NCBI GenBank assembly: GCA_000695325.1
Contig: AVPN01000185.1
Location: forward strand, 37,960-68,294
Length of the DNA stretch: 30,335 nucleotides
DNA from: Pleurobrachia bachei
Lineage: Eukaryota; Ctenophora; Tentaculata; Cydippida; Pleurobrachiidae
Reading direction: 5' to 3'
In this document: in pieces, positions 19,389-28,785 of the stretch
Layout of the letters: every line of letters starts with the position of its first letter
How positions within the stretch are numbered: the first letter of the stretch is position 1
The notes under the pieces: generated by a model
What the model was told of the DNA's origin: nothing
The model's input: only the letters and a program-made list of their open reading frames with translations
Database searches by the model: none
Translations under genes and position numbers: made by a program

Positions 19389-19943
19389 CACACAATCAAC
19401 TTTCTCGTTCTCGTTGTTGAGTAACTTACTCTCGTTCTCTCGCTCAACAAAGTTCTCGTGATCTCTCTCGGGGGCTGTTGATAGTGAGGGATGATGGAGC
19501 TGATCTCAACAACTCAGGAGAAGACCAAAATATAGGGTGTTCAATTTTACCGGGACAAATGTTTGAGAAACAATTCTCTCTGATCCCTCTCTGTATACGC
19601 TGGACGTTTTTACGAAAAATTCATATTTTTTTGGGGCGATCGCTTGTGTTATATATAATGCAGAAGCCACATGGATTGAAGCTTGTGTTTTTTGACAAAC
19701 TGAGCTGTGGAATATTGTGACAAAAACATGCTCTAAAGGAACCAGCTGAAATGATATGCGATATATACCTTTTTTGTGTGAAGAGTTTTCAAGTTTTGAA
19801 ATTGAAATTGATAACTTATTTGGGACATGTTGAGATTTTGAGTTTTACTTTTCGTATTACCAACCGACGACTTAAAATACCACCTTACCCACTTCTATTC
19901 CTAACTAAACCATTCCTTATTATTTCTCATGTCCATTGCTTTC

Positions 19944-20004
19944 TGGCGGCGTCGACTCTGCTTTGATCAGACTTTGCGCTCAGACAAAGTCGGGTCGACG
20001 CCGC
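19944..20004. repeat. GC-rich hairpin TGGCGGCGTCGAC
   Basis: TGGCGGCGTCGAC at the left pairs with GTCGACGCCGCCA at the right, and GACTTTG pairs with CAAAGTC inside. A second hairpin with CTGGCGGCGC ends lies at 20327-20410, so this may be a small inverted-repeat element family. Confidence 0.7.
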
Positions 20005-20610
20005 CATACAGTCGGAATACAAATATCAATATCATGACCAAACAAACTGAAACACTTCACAGTGTAAAAAGTGAAAGCGAAACCCCCACTTAAGTTTTCT
20101 CTCCCATATTTTAGTGTCATGTCCAACTGCATGTGCCACCCAAAGCTACATGTTCAAGAGGGGAATTCGGATTTCACGGAAGTCACGTTCACACGAATTG
20201 TACCCACTGAAAGGCGTACGGTGTGACGAATTGGAAAGGCAATGAGGAATCCTCATTGAGGATTGAAAAGGTATGTTTTGTTCTCACCAATCCACCCTGT
20301 CACTCTCCTTTATAACTAAAACAGTGCCTGGCGGCGCTGAATCTGAACACAATGTGATGCTCTCAGATAAGAGAATCAAATTCAAAACGGAGTCGGCCGG
20401 CGCCGCCAGACAGAACTCGACCATGAAAATAAAAAGAAAGTGTTATTGGTTGTACAACATAAATATTCACTGTATACATTATATACAGTCACACATTTCT
20501 CAACATCAAAATAATATATACCATCAGCAATTCAATTGTTCGTGTCGGCAATGCAGCCGCTGCATATCAATATCATGGCATGGCGGTCAAGACCCCGGCC
20601 CGCTTCTTAT

Positions 20611-20691
20611 CTGTCAGGCCAATGCTCTGACCACAGTTCTCGCGCGCTCCGCGAAAGAAATGAGAATAGGGTCAGGCCAATGCTCTGACAG
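20611..20691. mobile_element. 81-bp hAT-like MITE, second copy, with 8-bp target duplication
   Basis: Begins CTGTCAGGCCAATGCTCTGA and ends GGCCAATGCTCTGACAG, flanked by CTTCTTAT at 20603-20610 and 20692-20699. Same family as 13839-13918, in the other orientation. A partial related string (GGTCAGGCCAATATGCTCTG) occurs near 28494. Confidence 0.85.
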
Positions 20692-22309
20692 CTTCTTATG
20701 ATTATGCGAAGTGGGATCTTGATATTTCAATATCGAAGAATTGTTCGTCTGGCGACGCTTGATTATCAGTCTTCATGCATTACATGACTATGACCGAACG
20801 TATGGGAGCTAGTAGGCTCTCTTCTTGGAAACTCTTCTGGTTCGGATCTTTCCTAGGAGTAGAGAATGTTAAAAAGTTGGAATTTAAATGTCTGCCGACG
20901 AGCCGACCCCGGCCGCCGTTTTGAATTTCAAATCGACAAATTTATTGAAATCTGGTAGGCGTGGCCAGTCTGGCCATAATACAGGAATTATATTCATTCA
21001 TAATCATATTTGATAAAATTTGTTGAGTAATAATATAAGGCCAAGGGGGAACTCAACAAGATAAAATAGTACTTGCTTACTTTTGATATGTTTGGGTTGC
21101 TGCAGGTTCATCTCCTATAAAATCGCTTAGTTCAGTGGTTCTGATCATGGCCTAGTCCCGATCAAACTCCTGCACCCATGGCGCTGGTAGTGGTGTCCAG
21201 TGGTCCGAATGTAAAACAGTATACCGGTTTTGTTGACAGTCACAGAGCCCGCTTAGCGATTTATCGGTTAACCGCGGTAATTGGGAAATGAGTTGTTGAG
21301 TTAACTTAAAGGGTCTAGCACACAAACAACAAGTAAATTGTAAAAACAGTTGTAACTTTTGTGTATCTGTCTTTTAATGTGCGTATTTAAAGCAAGTCAA
21401 AGTTCAACAAGTCGAACTATACAACATTGTTTGTGTGACTAAAAGGGCCCTGATCCTATAGAAACACATTACCAGGAGTACAACTTTACAAGACAGAGCA
21501 TACAATACAAAGCAGTCAGCCGCTTGACTAGAACTTCTAATCCAGTGACTAACCTGAGCATTCACCAGTAACCCATTCCGGGGCATTCCGGGGCATTCTC
21601 GGAGCATGTTGCTATGGCAACGGATCTTTTAGAGCACTTGACTGTCATCATGGTCCCTCTTTCCGCTCCACTCACCAGCTCTCCTTTGGAGTTCTCCTTC
21701 TCAGGACAGTCTGAAAAAGTGGTGTTTAGATTGAGTAATCAGTTATAACCGTAGCAGTGCTTCGTCACGCGATGCCTGACAGAGTGTGTCTTTGACGCTC
21801 AATCGATGACGGAGCACCGCAGCTGTCTTCTTCTTCTACGAGGGCGAGGACAAAGCCATAGTTGTCAGTTTTTTAAAATCAAAATTCAAAGCATTATAAT
21901 AAACAATTTCTGGCTTCGTCAGACAGCTATCATGGCCAATGTATAGTACTTACACACAGGTCTGTAGAGGTTGGAATCTAGGTCATAGTTTTGATTGAAA
22001 GCAAAGTCTTTCACTGCAACACCGGCCCAATTCGTGGCACAATCTTCATTCCCTGCATCTGCCAACCTCAGTTCCAACAACTCCTCTCCGTTACACCCTA
22101 TGATGAACGCTTCCTCCGTTTTTATTAGCTTCCAGGTGTCTATACCGTCCGTTGTTGTTGACGGTTGATTGTCGAACATACCTTACTCTCGTTTAATAAG
22201 CTTGTATATTTCAAGAAACTTTTAAATAAGAAACTTTTTTATAAGAAACCTCAAAATTAAGACACCCTAAAAATAAGAAACCCTCTCGTTTATTAAGAAA
22301 CTGAAAAAT

Positions 22310-22650
22310 TAAGAAACCAAAATTAAGAAACCCCAAAAATAAGAAACCCCAAAATTAAGAAACCCCAAAAATAAGAAACCCCAAAATTAAGAAACCCCAA
22401 AAATAAGAAACCCCAAAATTAAGAAACCCCAAAAATAAGAAACCCCAAAATTAAGAAACCCCAAAAATAAGAAACCCCAAAATTAAGAAACCCCAAAAAT
22501 AAGAAACCCCAAAATTAAGAAACCCCAAAAATAAGAAACCCCAAAATTAAGAAACCCCAAAAATAAGAAACCCCAAAATTAAGAAACCCCAAAAATAAGA
22601 AACCCCAAAATTAAGAAACCCCAAAAATAAGAAACCCCAAAATTAAGAAA
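22310..22650. repeat. Left 16-bp array of the TIR element
   Basis: About twenty units alternating strictly between AAGAAACCCCAAAATT and AAGAAACCCCAAAAAT, so the higher-order unit is 32 bp. The near-perfect alternation points to recent homogenisation. Confidence 0.95.
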
Positions 22651-23254
22651 CTGTACCACCTTCTCGTGACTCTGCTTGTGTTTCAGGCCGATAAGAAACA
22701 ACACAGTTGGAGAGAGGCTGTTACAATTCAAGAAGAAAATGTAATTTCACATTGTCATGTGAGCTGACAAGGGAGAGAGACACATTTCGACGAAAGTACA
22801 GAGAGCTTTTGACTCCGAACAGTTCTTGAAAACAGATACTTTTCAGTTGTTATTGCGCCACAGAAACAGTTTGAAAATGAACAAAATGTGCGTGAGTTAA
22901 CTGTGACGTCAGAGCCTCAATGGTAACTGCGAGGAGGAACTCTCATCAGGAAAAATCTTACAAGGGGAAATCTCCTTGATGCCATTATCACTGAGATTTG
23001 AAGACATAATCATCTGATCAGTGATCTATGACCCGGGAGGGTTTCAACCCGATTCTGGACAATCCTAAATACCGATATATTCGGTGCAAGATCAGTAGCC
23101 AAAACAGACATGAATACTGAATAGTGACGATTGTGATCCATTTTTGTACCAATAACCAATCTACGTGAATTTTGAATGATGTTGACATAAAAAGTTTTCA
23201 TTATATTTCAAAATTATCTACAGAGTTATTGCTGCTAATGAGAAATGATCAACA

Positions 23255-23466
23255 ACGGCCTCCCTTGCACCTCCGCGGAGAATGGAGATCTCCCAGAGAC
23301 GTTTCCTTAGCCGGGAGGTTGTAATGGATGCACCGCCCAGGAAGTCTGTCGTTCAGAGCTTAGACCCGGTGTGAGAGCCGGCAGACTGGGAACTTGTCAA
23401 CCACAGCTGGCCGCTGGGACGTCCCCTGGACTCGGGAGACTTTCCCGGAGGTGCAAGGGAGGCCGT
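23255..23466. mobile_element. GC-rich 212-bp inverted-repeat element nested in the TIR element
   Basis: ACGGCCTCCCTTGCACCTCC at 23255 is matched by its complement ending at 23466. The interior is GC-rich and non-coding, unlike its AT-rich surroundings. No clear target duplication. Confidence 0.7.
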
Positions 23467-23725
23467 CAGGTCTCAGAAAAAGTAAGGAACGATGTTTCTA
23501 ATTCCCAAAACCTGTCACTTTTTCACAACAGGACATCATGGAAAATTGAGGTGGCCAGGAAAATACATTGTACACAATTCCCACGGTATACCGCGCGTGC
23601 TATACATTATGTATATCCGCGCGAAGAACCCTTCACAATCACATCTCGCGCGTTCCAGTAAGTGCTTGGGGTGTCGACGCTGGGCCTTCTTGGAGTATGA
23701 ATAAACATGCATATAAAATGAGGTG

Positions 23726-24135
23726 GGCGGACTCTAGTGCTACACTCTAAGTCTACAGTGGACTCTATATCTAAATTTAGATTTAGATAAAGAGTCCAAA
23801 TAAGTCTAAACTCTAGGAGGACTCTATGTCTAAAAAGTCTAAAAAAAGCGGACTCTCTATCTACATAAGTCTAAATTAGAGATAGAGTCCGCCATTCTCT
23901 GCGAACTCGAGATTTCGGCCGTTAGGCCGGAAACGAGAGTTTGCTGTACCTCTATACTAGTTTAGAAGTGTTAGGGCCATTGTTTGGGTTCGAGGTTAGG
24001 GTTAGGGTGATGGTTAGGGTTAGGTTTTGGGTTGGTTTAGGGTTTTAGACATAGAGTCCGGTTTGGTGGATTTGGCGCCAAAATTTACCAGGGGACTCTA
24101 TGTCTAAAAAGTCTACACAGGGCGGACTCTTTATC
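23726..24135. mobile_element. Rearranged copy of the GCGGACTCTAGTGCTA MITE
   Basis: Starts GGCGGACTCTAGTGCTA and shares the core CGAGATTTCGGCCGTTAG and the TTAGGG-rich stretch with 9284-9490. It also has several extra GGACTCTATGTCTA-type repeats and ends near GGGCGGACTCTTTATCTA. It looks like nested or partly duplicated copies. Confidence 0.75.
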
Positions 24136-24143
24136 TAAACTTT

Positions 24144-24420
24144 GGGGTTTCTTAATTTTGGGGTTTCTTAATTTTGGGGTTTCTTAATTTTGGGGTTTCT
24201 TAATTTTGGGGTTTCTTAATTTTGGGGTTTCTTAATTTTGGGGTTTCTTAATTTTGGGGTTTCTTAATTTTGGGGTTTCTTATTTTTGGGGTTTCTTATT
24301 TTTGGGGGTTCTTATTATTCTTAATTTTGGGGTTTCTTACTTTTGGGGTTTCTTATTTTAGCGTTTCTTATTTTTGGGGTTTCTTACTTTCTTGGGGGCG
24401 TTTCTTATTTTGGGGGCTCT
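24144..24420. repeat. Right 16-bp array of the TIR element
   Basis: The inverted counterpart of the left array. The inner part is uniform TTAATTTTGGGGTTTC; the outer part is more degenerate, with TATTTTTGGGG variants and small indels. Its lack of the strict two-unit alternation shows that the two arms have evolved separately. Confidence 0.95.
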
Positions 24421-24704
24421 TATTTAATGTGTTTCCACATTTCCCGTTTCTTATAAAAAAGTTTTTTCCTAAAGCGTTTGTTATAAAACGAGAGTAAGGT
24501 AATCCATTCCGTTTCACAATGACGTATTTTGTAATGGTAAGATGACTCGTCCGCGTCGTAGCTGAACGCGATAGACCCGATGTTAGTGCTGATAAAGACT
24601 TTATTTTTGGCCGTCGCTTGCACTTCCAAACCTCGTGTGTCTAGATCATAACTCGTTTTTTTTAACACCCTTCTCCACTGGTGTCCAACCTACAAAAATG
24701 TTAA

Positions 24705-24960
24705 TTGAGGGCGGAATCACATTGAGATCTTCGAAAAAATTGTTTCGACGCATCAAACTCAATTTGAATTACACTGAAAAGTTTCGTTGGTTCTTCCCAG
24801 CAGGCGTTCAGTAGTTGTGAACGCCTGCTGTGCGTGGCGCATTGGCACGTGCATCTTGAGCGCTGACAGGCTTTCACATGTTGGTTGGTTGGTTGGTTGG
24901 TAATACTAAGCCGACGTTCTACCAAGCTCTTTGAGCGGTGTGACGCGGTGACTCCCAAAC
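24705..24960 (-). mobile_element. SINE-like repeat, possibly tRNA-derived head
   Basis: About 170 bp (24705-24880) recurs inverted at 27520-27695. It includes a hairpin of GGCGTTCA and TGAACGCC and the strings GAAGAACCAACGAAAC and AAGATCTCA. On the minus strand the sequence ahead of it contains AGCTTGGTAGAACGTCGG, like a tRNA A-box region, followed by (CCAA)n. I see no good B-box, so tRNA origin is tentative. Confidence 0.45.
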
Positions 24961-25150
24961 TGATCACTTGTGTGAAAGAGAACAGAATGGTGCCCCATGG
25001 CTTCGTTAGCGTCTGTCGTCTGATAAAACTAAACTAAAATTTAATTGAGTATAGACAATTTAAGGGGCAGCTGTGTCAAGCTTGATGGCTTTATATTTGT
25101 CTTCTTCGATTGCCAGTGAGTAAGCCTGTTGTTATGTTTTGTTACGACGA

Positions 25151-25215
25151 GTGTCAGTCGAGTGGTTACTTCTCAAGCTTGGGTCTGGGGTGGTCAGTTA
25201 TTGTCGTGCTAGAAA
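25151..25215 (+). repeat. 65-bp direct repeat, left copy
   Basis: Identical over 65 bp to 27425-27489, in the same orientation, 2274 bp apart. The two copies bracket the SH2-ankyrin gene segment. Confidence 0.95.
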
Positions 25216-25251
25216 TCTAGCCAATTTATGCAATCTCTCAAGCATTTACTG

Positions 25252-25690
25252 TACCGTCAGTGTGTTGCCATGGTTACTTACCGTCAGTATGTTGCCCTGG
25301 TTACTTACCGTCAGTATGTTGCCCTGGTTACTTACCGTCAGTATGTTGCCCTTGTTACTTACCGTCAGTATGTTGGCCTGGTTACTTACCGTCAGTATGT
25401 TGCCCTGGTTACTTACCGTCAGTATGTTGCCCTGGTTACTTACCGTCAGTATGTTGCCATGGTTACTTACCGCCAGTATTTTGCCCTGGTTACTTACCGC
25501 CAGTATGTTTCCCTGGTTACTTACCGTCAGTATGTTGCCCTGGTTACTTACCGTCACTATTTTGCTCTGGTTACTTACCGTCAGTATGTTTTCCTGGTTA
25601 CTTACCGTCAGTATGTTGCCATGGTTACTAACCGTCAGTATGTTGCCCTGGTCACTTACCGTCAGTATATTTCCCTGGTCCCTGCTGGCA
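25252..25690. repeat. 27-bp minisatellite, 16 units, each containing a minus-strand 5' splice site
   Basis: The string ACCG recurs every 27 bp from 25252 to 25657 with no indel. The minus-strand unit is CAACATACTGACGGTAAGTA plus ACCAGGG. Fourteen units contain GTAAGT; the other two have GTACAG and GTTAGT. The first unit met on the minus strand is the end of the ankyrin exon ending at 25660. As 27 is a multiple of 3 and the unit has no stop in several frames, long open frames appear on both strands here. The plus-strand ones are shadows. Confidence 0.95.
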
Positions 25691-27171
25691 GCCTCATGTA
25701 ACACTGACCACCCGGTATCCCAGTTTTTACTGATCTTTCCTATCACATCCAAATGTAACTTCTTCAGCAGAAACTTCACTATCTGTAACCTACCTGAGGG
25801 GAGGAGGAGGGGATAAGGGGATGAGAGAAACGGATAGTGTGATCGGGAGCTGAAGATTTAAATGTTAGATTATGTCTTCCTCCCCCACCAAGAATAAGAA
25901 GGGTGAGTCCCTCAACCTCGCCCAGAATGGGACTTGTTACGTATGTCACTGGAAATTGGAAAACGTCGATTTCTCTCTACCTGGTTTGCCGGGAAAAGGG
26001 TTTGACTATGTATCACTTACCATGTATGACTGCCAGATAAAGTGGACTATTACAGGAATCATCATTCTGTTCAACGTTAACGCCTGCCTTTACCAACAAC
26101 TTTACAACATCTAGGTGGCCCTGTAGGGAGGAATTAACGAGTTGACCATATTTAAATCACCGTTAGCCATGACTCATTAGATACTTACAATTATCATCTC
26201 TGTCATTACTTCTTGAACTATTCGAATTTCGAACGGAGTTAGACAGTTCAATAAAAGAAAGAAGAACTTAGGAATCGATTTGACATTATTTTCTGCAAAC
26301 CTTGAAAATGGCAGTATGAAGTGGTGAGTACCCCTCTAAGTTCTTGCTATGTAGAACAGTGTTTCTTGTACCAACTGTTAGGTTATCAATGATGTTCTTT
26401 ACAGCTCTTGTCTCGTTCTTTCCAGCCGCCTTGTGCAGCTGTGGGAGGGGGATGTTACTATAACAGCTGGGCAATTAGGTAAGCAAAGGAGGGAATGCAA
26501 ATTTTAGGTCATGTGAGATGGGGAGGGGATAGAGATTTAAAACTAAAAAGTTAACTAAACTTGCTGACTTGATAGCTGTTGTCCCCTACCTTAGTGTTGT
26601 CACGTTTCAGTACATTGACTGGTGCTAGTTTGCCTCTACAGAAGGCGTTTAGTCGGGTCGGTAATCCATCATTAGTTATCTGATAGTGCTCGATCAGTTC
26701 TGTCAATGACGCGAACTGGGTACCACTGTAATTAGGGTGGGGGGCGGTCAATAAAATGGGGTGGATTAAATTGCTAAATGGAAATTAATAAACTAAAATA
26801 GCAATCAAAAATAGAAATTAATAAATTAAAAAGCAGAACTTACTTCTCGATAAAGAAAAAGTCATTAACATGTTGTATCTGGTAGTGCAGCAGCTGATCT
26901 TGCCATAGGATGGTTAGAACATACAGCTGACGGCTGGTACTAAACCTCACCAGAAACAAACCATCGTGCATACACTCGTAACTGAGGGAGAGAGGGATGT
27001 CAAACTCGTGATATATAATGCCCATATATGGGCATGATTCCATATAAGGAGCGTTATAACTCACGCGTTAATTATGGTTTTTGCCTCGTCACGCGTTGCG
27101 TTACCATGGTACCAGAGTAGTGCAGGGGAAACATTTGTTGGAGCTGGCGCAACAAATCCATTCTGATTCAT
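25660..27171 (-). CDS. SH2-ankyrin protein, N-terminal part of a SHARK/HTK16-like tyrosine kinase (partial)
   Basis: Six phase-matched minus-strand exons: 27171-27065, 26981-26844, 26725-26590, 26438-26301, 26120-26021 and 25793-25660. They encode an SH2 domain (WYHGNATRDEAK; GLFLVRFST with the phosphotyrosine-binding Arg; LLHYQIQ; FASLTELIEHYQ), then ankyrin repeats (LHKAAGKNETRAVK, GYSPLHTAIFK, GHLDVVKLLVKAG, SPLYLAVIHG, LQIVKFLLKKL, WSVLHEAA). SH2 followed by ankyrin repeats is the start of SHARK-family non-receptor kinases, whose second SH2 and kinase domain would follow. Neither is seen in the 6 kb downstream to the ACLY end. The last exon ends at the first donor of the 27-bp array. ATG at 27171 is the first in frame. 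It is either a truncated segmental copy or a gene whose 3' part is elsewhere. The segment is bracketed by a 65-bp direct repeat and lies in what may be an intron of a flanking gene. Confidence 0.75.
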
Positions 27172-27424
27172 GGCTACCGAGCCACCATTCTATTGCTAGA
27201 GAAGTGAGGGGTAAGGGGCCGGGTAACAACTTTATCAAGGGGGCTCATGAAAGTTTTGGATTGAGCACTAACTGTAAAGTTAAAATGCAGATAATAGTTG
27301 TTTAAAAAACGTTAAAAACATCTCCCAATGAAAATTACAACAAATTTCTCAACTGTACCTAAGTAAAAACATGTTTTAGTTCAACTAAAAACTGTTACCA
27401 TGAGGGGGGGGTGGGTGCTGCAAA

Positions 27425-27489
27425 GTGTCAGTCGAGTGGTTACTTCTCAAGCTTGGGTCTGGGGTGGTCAGTTATTGTCGTGCTAGAAA
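27425..27489 (+). repeat. 65-bp direct repeat, right copy
   Basis: Matches 25151-25215 over its whole length. It is followed directly by unique sequence and the inverted SINE-like copy at 27520-27695. Confidence 0.95.
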
Positions 27490-27519
27490 CTGACATGGGT
27501 CAGATCTAGTCACATGTTG

Positions 27520-27695
27520 TAACATATAGAAACCTGTCAGCGCCCAAGATGCATGTGCCAATGCGCTGCGCACAACATGCGTTCACAACAACTGAACGCC
27601 TGCTGGGAAGAACCAACGAAACTTTTCAGTGTGATTGAGTTTGGTGCGTCGAAACAATTCTTTCGAAGATCTCAGAGTGATTCCGCCCTGAGATG
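27520..27695 (+). mobile_element. SINE-like repeat, second copy (inverted relative to 24705-24880)
   Basis: About 170 bp that align with small differences to the reverse complement of 24705-24880. It lacks the tRNA-like head. Together with the other copy it flanks the SH2-ankyrin segment in opposite orientation. Confidence 0.75.
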
Positions 27696-27804
27696 AAGAT
27701 GGATAAATTTTAATAGAGGATTTGTGATGTGTGTGATAGGTGCTATCAAACAGAGTTGAGTGGAACTAAGGGCAACTGTCAGTCGAGAGAATATTAGTAC
27801 TAAC

Positions 27805-28345
27805 CTGCACCATCCTTCTTGTCGCCAATCTCTGCAATAGTTACATCAAAGAGCTTGAGTTTGGTTGCTATGATGTTACTAGGACATTGGATGGTGTACG
27901 AATGAGACGGATTGTATTCGCTCACAGTTCCACAAGTGTACCATTCCTCTTGACTGGTGAAGATCTTAACTTGAGTCCCCAAGATGCGGTTACCCCAATT
28001 GGCAAAGTCTGAATCCCTGAAAATATATCCAACGCTGTTTAAATCATCAACACAAGGAACAATTCAAAATTTAGCTTACCCTCCAGCTTATAAATTTAGT
28101 TACCTTCCCAGCATAGTGACAGTATCAATGACCGATGGGTACTCCAAATCAAACTGAATCCACCGATCTTGGTCTGTGCTAACTTCTGTTGAATGGTACA
28201 TGGTAGATTCATCTCCGTCTATCGCATTGGATGCATCTCTTGGGTCTCCACCGCTCGGGCTGTTATTCTTCTGGGTGGGGAACTATTCTTGGTTGACTAA
28301 ACGAGGATAACCTGTTACCAAGGCAACAAGTAGGAGTAGATTCAT
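27805..28345 (-). CDS. Discoidin (F5/8 type C) domain gene, first two exons, with an in-frame TAG
   Basis: Exon 1 (28345-28104) starts with ATG and a signal-peptide-like MNLLLLVALVTG, then has an in-frame TAG at 28285-28283. The same frame continues as GGDPRDASNAIDGDEST, DRWIQFDLEYPSVIDTV and on through donor 28103. Exon 2 (28016-27805) continues with FANWGNRILGTQVKIFTS, EEWYTCGTVS and ATKLKLFDVTIAEIG. The pattern (SNAIDGD, RWIQFDL, LGTQVKI) is that of F5/8 type C domains, which bind carbohydrate or lipid outside the cell. A 48-bp in-frame mini-intron (28318 to 28271, GT to AG) would remove the stop, but its donor is weak. Otherwise the allele is broken or has a sequence error. The next exon (phase 1) was not found. 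Confidence 0.7.
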
Positions 28346-28785
28346 TGCTACTGAAAAGCAGAGTGGTTGTTTTGGTCAGTTTATAAAATGTAATTGTATT
28401 GTCGAATGAGCTGGTAGAGAAATAGAATGTGAGGGAAGCGCGAACAGTGTGAACACAGAGGGCTGAGGGGTGCGCCGTGGCCCAAAATTCCACGGTCAGG
28501 CCAATATGCTCTGGACGCAGTTTCATTTGAAGTTGCTGGTTTGGCAATCGTTCCAAGTTCTACTAGGCAATATTTGGGCTAAATCAAAAACAGCACCATA
28601 AGATTTATATAAAATTCAAGCATACAATCTCTACACGGCTGCTCTGCAAGGTAACCAACACGGGGGATTATGGGGACCCATATGAGTTACCCAGGCTACT
28701 GAGATAATCTGCAGGGGGGAAATATACCGAAGGCAGAGGAAAAGATAATATAAAGCGCTCTTGCGATTCTGTCTACCACAAAGAA

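Larger units (their letters stand above)
19389..21675. other. Intergenic stretch between ACLY and the minus-strand genes
   Basis: No convincing coding exon on either strand. It holds two GGCGGCG-ended hairpins (19944-20004 and 20327-20410) and a hAT-like MITE (20611-20691), plus a duplicated CATTCCGGGG (21576-21595). Further exons of the minus-strand gene that ends at 21676 may lie near 21560-21612, but I cannot fix their frame. Confidence 0.6.
22181..24499. mobile_element. 2.3 kb TIR element with inverted 16-bp repeat arrays, inserted at TA in an exon
   Basis: Both ends read inward CCTTACTCTCGTTT, and TA flanks both sides (22179-22180 and 24500-24501). Inside each end lies an array of 16-bp units AAGAAACCCCAAAATT or AAGAAACCCCAAAAAT (left about 22310-22650) and the reverse complement (right about 24144-24420). 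The 1.5 kb interior has no transposase and contains two other repeats (23255-23466 and about 23726-24135). It is non-autonomous; the TA target fits a Tc1/mariner-like mechanism. A related end occurs at 7534. Confidence 0.85.
21676..24689 (-). pseudogene. Gene with a farnesoic-acid-O-methyltransferase-like domain, exon split by a transposon (partial)
   Basis: Read on the minus strand, an exon begins after TTTTGTAG at 24689 (VGHQWRRVLKKTSYDL...) and runs to 24502. There a TA-flanked element interrupts it, and it resumes at 22178 (FDNQPSTTTDGIDTWKLIK...), ending at donor 21954. Removing the element with one TA leaves one continuous frame of 415 bp. Motifs such as EAFIIGCNGEELLELRLAD, CATNWAGVAVKDFAF and LYRPV resemble the small extracellular domain annotated in databases as farnesoic acid O-methyltransferase (Methyltransf_FA), whose function in most animals is not known. 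A phase-matched 35-bp exon follows at 21676-21710 (YCPEKENSKGEL). No splice sites that restore the frame are visible at the element edges, so this allele is probably broken. It may belong to the same gene as the discoidin exons upstream, but an intermediate exon would be required. Confidence 0.6.

Noticed and set aside
19478-20701. Several short plus-strand open frames downstream of ACLY
   Set aside because: They resemble no family, are AT-rich, and the longest overlaps a MITE and hairpin elements.
22310-22650. Interstitial telomere or G-quadruplex array because of CCCCAAAA
   Set aside because: Only one G-run occurs per 16 bp, so loops would be 12 bases. The unit is not a plain telomere repeat and belongs to a transposon end.
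22310-24420. CRISPR-like array
   Set aside because: The units are contiguous 16-bp repeats without unique spacers, in a spliced animal genome.
19388-25139. Kinase domain of the SHARK-like gene
   Set aside because: I looked on the minus strand for a second SH2 and for kinase motifs downstream of the ankyrin exons and saw none.
25139-25816. Long plus-strand open frames (225, 157 and 123 codons) over the minisatellite
   Set aside because: The 27-bp unit is a multiple of three and lacks stops in several frames, so all are open by construction. The minus-strand reading is the one linked to real exons.
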